From Mactra quadrangularis (taxonomy: Eukaryota; Mollusca; Bivalvia; Venerida; Mactridae), in NCBI GenBank assembly GCA_025267735.1, contig CM046304.1, positions 4,402,001 through 4,466,000 of the forward strand: DNA of 64,000 nucleotides, in the 5' to 3' direction. A program made the translations under genes and the position numbers. Every line of letters begins with the position of its first letter. The stretch's first letter is position 1. The notes beneath the pieces are model-generated. The model saw only the letters and a list, made by a program, of their open reading frames with translations. It did not search any database and was not told the origin of the DNA. Shown here piece after piece: positions 36,401 through 48,400 of this stretch.

Positions 36401-39400
36401 ACTTAAACGTCTTTTAACTTTTATGTGTTTTAAAGTTTAAGAACAGTTTCGTCTATGATATCATGATCAGTTCACTTTAAAATTATGCACAATAATCCCT
36501 AAACATTGGAACCCCTTTCAAGCAGGTGACCGTTGAATTACACATTTACATCTGGATGGAGTGGAACAAATGTATGTTAATTTATCTCTCAAGGAAATTA
36601 TCATCGCCCCCCATTGGGGTTTGAACTTGGAACCTCTTGATCCCTAGCCTACATCCTCCTACTAGGCCACTGCTCCAACGTATAGACACCAGGGTGCCAT
36701 TTCATCTAGTATGTTATTACACAATCTTTTATACAGGGCTTAATGCCATGTCAACACAATTAAACTTACTTTACAGAATCCTGCACACCTAACCTAGCTT
36801 TCCTGGACCCTTGTCTATAACAAGTACTCACTTACCCCTTCCACAAGGCCAGACACTTCTCCATATACCTTATTAATGGACAAAAATCGACATTATCATC
36901 AATACATGGAAGGGTATAACCTTCCCGGGTGGGATTTGAACAACTAAATCAAATTCATACTTACAAAACCACTCCCCATAACTTTATATAAATTTCTCAG
37001 ATCTTCAAGATTTGTATTATGAAAATGAAAGGCAACTTGACGGCTATTTTTAAACAGTGGATGTAATTGATTAGAATTCAACAATGTCTGTGGCATTAAC
37101 TGCATTATTAATGTTGTTGGCCAACTTGACGTGAGTCTGAAATATATTATATAGAAAAACATTAGTCGATCTGCTAGCTTAGTTGGTTAAAAGCAAGTCT
37201 ACTAACAAGGGGAAGTGGGATCAATTCCTATGGACATACTTGTGTGAGTTTGGTCATGAAATGATTTGTACTGCCATTCTTCTCCCACCAATAATTCTAA
37301 ATCATGTAGAGCCAGTTGTCAGTCACTGACAGAAGTTTAAGCCTAGTAACTGGTTAATTAACAGAACTCAACAGAAGAACATATACTTTCCAAGTTACTG
37401 ACGGAATCCCTAGCTGAGAATCACTCGAATTTCTCTTAAGTTTTTGGGATCCCCAGCATCTTGTTGTTAATGTTGAATAGGGCTGTCACAATATACCGGT
37501 ATATTGCAATACGCAGCTGCGGCAGTACATACCGCGGTAAGAATTTAATGTACCGGTATTTGGCGGTTTTTTTATTTCATTGAAAAATGTGTCCCTTCGC
37601 ATAATGAAAGTAGCGAAGCGTCAGTTTTTCCATCGTTCATTCAATCTAAGCTGATGTTACAAGAATTTTAACTGAATGGGACTCGTTCGATTGGTTGTAC
37701 AACATACATGTATATCACAAACCGTTTAGACTTAAGGAAGCTAGATTCTATCAGTCGCTGCATGTAAGATTTGAAATGTTTCTGTTAAATACAGCAGAGG
37801 CATAATAGATTTAAATGCCCACAATATACCGTGGTACGTATCGCGATACAGTGCTAGCGTATTGCAATATATCGTGATACGCTTCCGGCGTATCGTGACA
37901 GCCCTAATGTTGAACCCTGTAATAATATGAGCTATACAATGTGTTGCTGAGTTGTTACTACTTACATGTCTGGATCGTTTCTACCAATAGACACCATACA
38001 TTGTAAACTTCTTGTTATTCTAGCACTTGGTCCTTGCATGACACCTTTCTTATCTTGCCATTCTAACATACCTGAAATATCAAACATACATAAGATGTAT
38101 TAAGGGCCCTTTAAAGGTGATGTTTCGACACCTTTGGGGAATTGTCTGGTTAACAGTGGCGTTATGTTACACTGTTCAGGACAAGTCCGGTCAACAGTAG
38201 CATCATGTTATACTGTTCAGGACAACAACTTTAAATATCAAATTAATAAAAACAAATGTAAAAATAAAGTCAAATCATGAACTAAGATTAATATAGGTCT
38301 TATAAACTTGATATATGAAAACCAAATGCATAATCACACTATATAACATCATGCGTAATGAATTTTATTTTGTTCTGTGTTATTTTATATATTTATGGTG
38401 GAGGGTTTTTACTTATTTAGTTTTTATAATTTATCTTTTGTACAATGCCATTGAATATGTAATACAGAAATAGGCGTTTAATCAAATGAAGAAGTTTAAG
38501 TTTAAGTGAAAGTCGAAAGTTTAGAATACTGAAAAATCTCTTTTCAAAATACTGAAATAAACAACTTTCATAAACATTATAAAGAAAATTTCATTCTTAA
38601 AATACTGAAATAAACAAATTTTATACATATATTAAACATGGAAAATTTCATTCTTAAAATACTGAAATAAACAAATTTCATACATATATTAAACATGGAA
38701 AATTTCATTCTTAAAATACTGAAATAAACAAATTTCATACATATATTAAACATGGAAAATTTATTCACAAAATACTGAAAAAACAAAACAATTTTCTTCA
38801 ACAGTACAATAAATAAATTACTCTCAAAATACTCAATTTTAATACAGAAAACTATCGCTGCAGTATATAATATGATAAACAAGTAAATCTGTGAGCTAAT
38901 GCTCACTAGTGATACCCCCGCCAAAATGTAAAAATATGCGACAAACAGGAAGTAGATGAGCAAGGAGCATGAAATCGCTTTACATCACATGGAACTATGG
39001 GATGGAGCAATATGCAAAGTATTAGGCTGCTGCATGTTATAGTTGCCGAGAAAACTGCGACGGAAATTTTGTAACGGACGGACGGACGGAGGCACGGACA
39101 AGGGTAAAACAGTATACCCCCCTCTTCTTCGAAGCGGGGGTATAATGATATACAGTCATATATTTAATTGTGTTTCATGGTGATTTCTCTATACGGTTTA
39201 GATGCCTAGGCAAGGCAATTATGATCAGGGAACCTAACCATTAAGCTCTCCTGGAGCCTTGTCTATAACCAGTACTCACATACCCTTCAACAAGGCAGAC
39301 AATTTCTCCATACTTCTTAAATGGACATAACTTGACATTATTGTCAAATATTCATGTAAAGGTAAAATGGCCCATGATGGGATTTGAACCTGCACCTCAT

Positions 39401-42400
39401 TTGGGAATGTAGATTCTAAATACACACACACACTGCCATTATCATAATCCATTAATAAAACAACTGTCAAAGTTATACACAACAAGAAATATAATGTGGA
39501 AACCACATTAAAGCCGGATTTAAAATCGCAAAATTTACAAAGGGAAATAATCCATAATAAAGCCAGGTAGAGTTGTAGTGTACTTTCTAATTCTGTTCAT
39601 CACATGATATGTTATCATTGTATGAAGTTTAAAAAAATCGGACAATAAATGGCAGAAATATATGCAAAATTGAAAACTTTAATGCAATTGTTAACAACAC
39701 TGGACGACCCCACGACCGCCGATGTTTCACCAAACTATTAGCCAACTTTTTTCATGATTGAAAAATCCGGCTAAAACTTAAATAAACCAAATACCTTTCC
39801 ATATAATATTCCTATATAACACAATAATCAAACACAATAAATACCTTTCCATATAATAATTCTATATAACACAATAATCAAACACAATAAATACCTTTCC
39901 ATATAATAATTCTATAAAACACAATAATCAAACACAATAAATACCTTTCCATATAATAATTCTATAAAACACAATAATCAAACACAATAAATACCTTTCT
40001 ATATAATAATTCTATAAAACACAATAATCAAACACAATAAATACCTGTCCATATAATAATTCTATAAAACACAATAATCAAACACAATAAATACCTTTCC
40101 ATATAATAATTCTATATAACACAATAATCAAACACAATAAATACCTTTCCATATAATAATTCTATAAAACTTTCCAAATAATAATTCTATAAAACACAAT
40201 AATCAAACACAATAAATACCTTTCCATATAATAATTCTATATAACACAATAATCAAACACAATAAATACCTTTCCATATAATAATTCTATAAAACACAAT
40301 AATCAAACACAATAAATACCTGTCCATATAATAATTCTATATAACACAATAATCAAACACAATAAATACCTTTCCATATAATATTTCTATTATGTAAGAT
40401 AAACCAAATACCTTTCCATATAATATTTCTATTATGTAAGGGTCCAGCAGCTTGTTGGTCAGGCACAGGTATGTTAGGTTGTCCTGGTGGGGCTCCTGGC
40501 ATGTTACCTCCACTGTTTACTATATTAGTCATTGAATCTGTTACCCCACCCACTGGACCTGTAATATATACATGAACATACATAGAAGATATGCAGTGAA
40601 AATGTCAGCTGTAAAATTGTATTATACAAAAATGCTGTAAGTAAAAATGAATTATACAAAAATGCCACATACAAAAATGCCAGAGGTAAAAAATCCCAAA
40701 CCCTAATTGGTAAAAATTTCAGGGATAAAAATGCCAAACCCGAATTGGTAAAAATGCCTCACCAAAATTGGTAAAAACCCCAAAAGTAAAAACGTTATAG
40801 GCAAAATTGCCATACCTTAATTGGTAAAATGTCAGAGCTAAAATTTTAGAAGTAAATAATTAGAGGACAAATGGTTAAAATGTATTGTTGTAATATCATA
40901 TGTGTATGTGATAAAATTCATATTCAAAAAAAGTATATTGAACAAGTAAATCTGTGAGCTAATGCTCACTAGTGATACCCCCGCAAAAATCTAAAAATAT
41001 GCGACAAACAGGAAGTAGATGAGCAAGGAGCATGATATCGCTTTACACCACATGGGACTATGGGATGAAGCAATATGCAAAGTATTAGGCTGCTGCATGT
41101 TATAGTTGCTGAGAAAACTGCGACGGAAATTTTGTAACGGACGGACGGACGCACGGACAAGGGTAAAAACAGTATACCCCCTCTTCTTCGAAGCGGGGGT
41201 ATAATAATCAATGTAAGAAACATTTGCCACTTTTAGATTCCTTTTAGGAAAGAGATTTAACTTTACTACAGTTTGGATTTTCGAGCATTTTTAGAGTATT
41301 ACAAAAGGTGATATTTATTGTGAAATCTGTGAATGAGCAGCTGTGTTTTTAGTTTAACACTGTAGCAACACATTGTACAGGTCATATCATGCCAGTCAGT
41401 CAACCTACTCTCCTTTTCTGGAAAGACTATAGCTCTGAATTTAGTTGTTAACCAGCTACTAGGTGCATATATCTTTCAGTGACTACTTGTTTTATAATAA
41501 TTGGTAGGGGGGAGGGGGGGGGGGGAGAAATTATTTCACGACTAATTTCTTCAAATGAATGACCACCCTGGAATCTAACCCACATTCTCTTTATCAGTAG
41601 GCTTGTGTGCTACTAAGCTAGCAAGGCAGCTACAAGCAGCCTTAATTAGACAAGAAAAGAACTTACCTGTACTGGGTAAAGACGGGTAAGATGACACGCC
41701 TCCCATAGGCATCGACGTAGATACCATAGAATGTGTAGACTGTGGTATATTTTGCCCCGCCCCTGTCACGCCAGCCCCGCCTCCTCCCAGTAGCATCTGT
41801 TTACTATTGATACCTGGATTCATTTGTTGATTTGATAAACCCATATTTCCAGGATCTTGAGACATCGGTGGTCCAGTTTGATTTAACATATTTGGATTTT
41901 GCATTCTGACTTGTCCCATGTTTGTCATATTAAAATTATCCTGAAAATGAGTCACAAGTAGGGCTATCACAATAACTACAAATAATGAATTATAATTGCT
42001 AATTGGGGGGCTGCCAATATAAAATCAGCTGAACAGTGCCAATCATGTTTTGTAATATTGTAATATGTTTTGTGTTTGACAAATTGCTTATTAGCAAAGT
42101 TCAAATTATGTTGTTTTATGTGTGAATTTTGAAAAGAAAATCTATCTCTATTGTAATCTATCTGTTCTGAAAACTAGTCAATTTGGGTCCATTTTTGCTC
42201 ACTCTATCTAATAAATTTACATAACATTTGTCAAATGGCCCAATATATTTCTGATTTTGACATTTCAAAACCACAGGTACATTATGTTTCTCATAAAAAA
42301 ATTATCCTGAAAAAGTGCTGATACGTCCATCAACAGGGCTTTTTTTCAGTACTTGGAGAAGGGGCCTGAGGCCTTTTATATAAAAATTTAAGGGGGAAAT

Positions 42401-45400
42401 TTTATTGCAATTTCATTGATAGGGGAAAAAAATCAAAGTTAAACTCCAAATTTGGAGAAAACAGCATGAGTTTGAAGAAATTGCAAAAGTGGAAGGTGCC
42501 TGTAAAAGGCCCCTGCTATATAAGAAAAAAAGGTCTGATCAATGAACAGAAAATAAGGGCTAGAGCTACCATTCTTGAATGACACTCTCCTGGTCTCATG
42601 TGACTTGACTCAGCATTTCATGATCAGGGGTAGAAATTTTAAAGTTGGCTGAACATTATATGGAAGCAGACTTTAAACCACACAATAATTTTTTTTATAA
42701 AACTTTTTAAACAGGCTAGTGAAAATTACTTATTTACTATAGTCGGGCTAGTTGAGAACTTGGTCATTTACTGTACAGCATTTAAATCTGGCTGACAGTT
42801 TAAATTTAAGGCAACAACTGTACATGTAATATGCGCATTCGGAACTCCTTGGCCATTCCCTACGAATAACCTCGGACATATTTAGACGCCATTTTGGAAA
42901 AACTGGTGTTGAAGTTAACAAATACACGATCGTTAAGGCGATGACTGAAGTTTTGTTTTTAGTCCGTAAATTTGAAATTACACATTTCAATGATACCGAT
43001 GAACAATATTTGGTTCAATTAAAAAAAAATAAATATGTTTAGACAAAGATTTGTGTGTATACTACAAGAACTATTTTGTGTAACCCTTACGTGCTTTGCC
43101 TCGCGTAGGTAGTAAAATCACCAAAATCCAGTAAAAAACCCCCCCACGAATCCTTTCGAGATTATTCATTCATGAAAGGTCGAGGGTGTTCCGAATGGTA
43201 ATAAGGGACCTTAGTAAGTTATCTCCCCTGTATACTCTTCAAATAGGAAGGTCCAATTAGTTGGATTACTCATATTTTACCCATTTATTTCAATATCAAT
43301 TTGCCAAAATCAATCTTAAACATTTTTGTAAATCATTTAATTTGTTTTAAATTCAAGCTAAGTATTTTTAGGGTAAAAAACTATCTAAATTTCATCACTT
43401 CTGTAAATATCTTTATTAACAAGAAAGATATTAGATGAAATACTTTGTTATTCTTACATAAGAATTCAATGATAAAATCCAAGGATTTCAACTGTAAGGA
43501 CCTACTTGCCAATTGGATTGCTTCAGATTTTATCAAGGAAAGATAACTGACTAAAGTCCCTTATTAGGACAGTCCTAGTACACATATATTTACCTGACTA
43601 GTTGATGTCATCCCTTGTGACGTAGGGTTCTGACCTCTAGCCATATATGTATTCTGTTGAGTCGACATATTAGGAGTCATAACATTATTTTGTTTGTTCA
43701 TGAACATTCCTCTATGTCCTTGTTGGTCCTGAAAACAAGCAACACACATAGTGTACATATGAAACCCCAGGGTAGCATATTATCAAAAATCTTACGATAA
43801 TTTATAAATACAATATAGAAGGATTTAAGACTAAAATTGGTCGTAAGACGCATGATAATATGGGCCCCAGGTCTGTAATGCAGTTGGTAGTGTGCCAGGA
43901 TTTCCAATCAAGAGTCCCAAAGAAGGTACAAGTTCAAATCCCACCTGCGGCTGTCACACCTTTCCAATTCAATTTCACTTTTTCTCCATTAATAAGGTCA
44001 TCACATACAATACATCTGATATTCCCTGATTCTCCAAAATCATGATCAATGTAATTCTTCTCTTAAACATAGGGCGCGTTGCCTAACGATTTTCGCTACG
44101 TTTCGCTATGAAAAAGCGCTTTCTTGTAGCGATTCGTCTTGGGAAACGGCTAGCTATATACCATTCGGAACGACCTCGGCGATCATCGCTGAGGTAGTTC
44201 CGAATGGCTATTTACATCACAAACCAAGATGGCAGCCTTTGCCGAGTAAAACTTTTGCGCTCATTGCAATCGCATGTTTTCGGGGCAATTTCAAACTAAA
44301 TAAGGCTTTAAAGGTGAAATTTATCGTTGGACACAAAAAACGATTAAACATCAAAATATTACGTATTTCTATTGTATCTCAGCAGACACTCACGCTTAAC
44401 GCATGTAAACAATGTGTATATCGAGATATTTAACTCTGATTTAAACCTGTATCAATTTAGCCCATATTACAACATCGCTTATCTACCGTGTGTGACGTCA
44501 TCGTAGTCCTATCGATTAAAACCTGTTGTAACAGTCAATGGATTGTAATTTATACACGCCTGTCAATTAATCAGTCGCAAAAACATTTTGAAATTAAATT
44601 TGCATTTTTTTATTAATAATTACATTTCCTACATGATTTTTTATATTTTATATAAACCAGTTTAATAACTAGGCTTATATGTTGTATATTTGATCGCATT
44701 CATCGACAATTCCATGATATTAAGTAGTTTTTTTGTGATGTACTTTTTATTTGCGTGAAAAAAAGGTTCAAAAAGAAATTAAATCGAATACGTCATTACA
44801 TTAAATGAGTCTGAAACTGGTTAAGAGCAAGCGCGTTTTTTTTATTTTTATATGATGACCAAGTGAAAGGGGAAAAAGATTGAAAAAACTCGGCAGAAAT
44901 AACTTAGACTACATAAAGTTATGATTTCGTCATATTTTGACAGATACTTGCCAAAAATATAATCTTCGTGCGGAAAACGCTATTTAATTTCCTTTTTGAA
45001 AAGAAAATAGTGTACCTCGTGTTTTTTTCTCAAGGAACCAAAGATGAAAAAAGGAAAATCAGGTGACAGCAATGTTGTGCAGAAAATACTACTCAAATTG
45101 TTTCGTAATGTTGGGTGCAGTAAATATTAGTTTGGAAAATAAGCATAAAAATTAATTTATGTAAAAATCGCATTTAAAAATCATGGAATGAAAATTGATT
45201 AAACATTAAAATATATATATCTTTATATCGCTGGTTGTGCGATTATATTAAATGATGAGACCGGCATTCTAAACCTCGCTATTTTGCACAAAAAAATATT
45301 TAAATGCGTAATATGAACTTGATCGCCTGAACGGTCATCTACTATCATTTACCTTATCTCCAATATATCGCGTAACATATGTCAGCGGATTAAAAATTTC

Positions 45401-48400
45401 TTTTGAATTCACAGCATGACGTCTGTTAGACAATGTTGAAATTGATTGAGGGTGCGGTACGTACTTTGTATATTAATGTCGACGGCAGAGTGATAGCCAA
45501 CACGTGTCAGGATTTGAGAGTCTGTGTCCATGGAAACATACCCAAAAGTATCAATAATTTGATGACACAAAAGAGTAATTGATAAATTATTTTGATGTAC
45601 CCCTAACTTTAAATGTGTTAATTAAGTTTGTGAGGTTCCCCACGGGAAACAATAAAATTCGTACAAGATGACAAAAAAGTCCCGCGGTGAGCCTCTATAT
45701 ATTGGGGTCCTTAATGTAGATTAAGATATCATCGCCAACAAATTGCATTTGTTACACATGACCTGTCAAAAGGCTGTCGCCAATTATATACTTTTTAATT
45801 GTAGTTAATATTGGTCTGAATAATGATGTTAGAAAATAATCTTTTGAATCGGAGTTGAAATTGTTTTTCACGGAAGTCAATTCGCGCTAATAAATCTTTG
45901 TTTTTACTAGTTTGTTAGACAAATATATTAACAGTTGAATTTACCAAGGAGTTATTTGTGATTTTATTAAAACTTAAATTCTCATATGGAATTACGGAAA
46001 AGCATATAAATACAACAAAGGGAATTATTAAGAACTATTCGAAACACGATGAAGATACGATTTGAAATTATTTACTTCGTCGCCGAGTTGTCGTCGTTTT
46101 GAACAAGTTATCTTAATCTATTTGAAACCACTGTGAGTGCAGTCCCTCGAACAAAGATGGAATTCTTATAAACCATTACAGTGTAAAGTTTTTTTTAAAA
46201 CATAAGTTGCATCGGAATTAATGTTTTAACATTCCGTGATAATAATTCAAAACTGGTGCTGAAGAAATCTGAAACACCATGATCAACGGTAAGTAATAAA
46301 TTCTCATCTTCATAAGAATATGGGCTCCGAACTAATACTTCAAATTTACTTAAATTGATATCATGAAAGAATTACAAACTAGTTGTAAATAGCAATTATT
46401 TAATTAGCATTTATTTCTAATTACAAGCACAAGACACAAATTTTCCTTACTATAATATATACTTTTACTCTCAAAAAAGTCTCAAACACCTGTTTCACCA
46501 CATTCCACATTCACAAATAATGCACAATCGTCAAAATTCTTTCGCTATTCGACCTAGAAAGGATTATTCTACATAAAATACTTTTTATTTGAAGAAAATC
46601 GATCTATATCTTCTCTATATATTCTATAATTGGGAAACATAGTATCTTGCACCTGTGTTTCTAATAACCGCTTTCAGGATGTAGGACTACGATGACGTCA
46701 TACCGATTCCGGTCACGAACTATAACTCATGCATAACTTGATGCAGGTGTGTTTCGCCCAAGAGTTAATATTCGTATTGCGCCGTTGTTTGAAGACCAAA
46801 TTTCGCGAAATTTTGGATAATATTTTATAATTATCTATAGTTTTTGAAAATTAAAGAATTACAACCAGAAAATTTGAACTTTAACAAGTACAAAATCACT
46901 GCACAAACATATGTTTAAATGAACAATTACAAATGTTTATTGATTTCAATTCATGATTAGTCAGTCAAACATAAAAACATAAATTGTCGGCAAACAGGAA
47001 GTTACATTTCGGCAGAGGCAGCCATTTTGATTTGTTAAAGCGCTCTAGGGTAGCGAAGAATTTTTTCGCTAGCTTTCGCTACGTAGTGAAATGAAGCGAT
47101 ATCTTGTAGCAAGTCGTTTCCTAGGATTTCGCTACGAAGCGATACCTAGCGAAATGCTTAAGCAACGCACCCAAAGTTTTTAAGCTACTTTAGTGATATC
47201 AACTATTAATAGAACCATTAGAAAAAAATCATGCAGTTATCAAATTTTTATTAAAGCCATTTAGTAGGCCTAAAAAGTTAAAATGTCTCCAAACTTTTGA
47301 TGGGTATTGTAGTCTATAGTTTTTTTTATTTCTGTTTTTTGCTGTTAGATTAAACGCCGTAGCAACACATTGTATAGGTTATATCACGGTGGTTAGTCCA
47401 CCTACTCTTTGTTCCTGGAAAGGCTAAATCTCTGGATTTAGCTGTTAAACAACTACTAGGCGCATACTTATGTCAGTGACTGACAACTGCCCTTCATGAT
47501 TTAGGATCATTGGTAGAAGGGAGAATGGTCGTAGAAATAATTTCATGACCAAGCTTCACGAAAGTATGCCCCGCCCAGATATCAAACCCACAAACCCTCA
47601 ATCAGTAGAGTTGCATGCTACCAACTGAGCTAGCCAGGCAGACCTAAAATCTATTTAGTGAGCCTTTATAAAGTGAAAATGTTTCCAAACTTTTGGTGGG
47701 TACTGTAGTTTATTGTTTACTGAGGTACAAGTACACATAATGCATCCATATGGAGTGGATGGACCCCAGTGAAAAAATAAACAACAATAAAAAAAACAAA
47801 TTTCGTGAATCACTTTAGCAGCAAATGTGCCTGCCAAAGAAGTCGCAAGCAAAGGAAACAAGAAAGCAGCCACTTAGGCTAAGGCCTCAAGATCTACAGA
47901 CAAGAAAAAGAGAAGGAGGATAGAATCCTACTCCATCTACATCTCATAATCTTGAGACAAGTGCACCTAGACACCGGTGTTTCAAGCAAGGCAATGTCTA
48001 AAATGATCAGCTTTGTCAATGATATGTTACAACATAATTATGCCCTCTTACCTTCATTTGTAGTTGTTGTGACACAATGGGTTGTTGTTGATTGTTTTGT
48101 TGCCCTAGCAACGATTGTTGTTGTTGATTAGTTAATTGTTTCTGTTGTTGATTACCTTGTAATTGTTGTTGTTGTTGTTGAAATGGCATTTGTTGCTGTT
48201 GTTGTTTTTGTACAGCACTAACTGTCTGAGTCATTCCTGTAATAGTTCATTTATAATAAACAAGTAAATCTGTGAGCTAATGCTCACTAGTGATACCCCC
48301 GCAAAAATCTAAAAATATGCGACAAACAGGAAGTAGATGAGCAAGGAGCATGAAATCGCTTTACACCACATGGAACTATGGGATGAAGCAATATGCAAAG

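Noticed and set aside
39782..40438. CRISPR-like regular array
   Set aside because: Units are contiguous tandem copies without unique spacers, in an animal intron.
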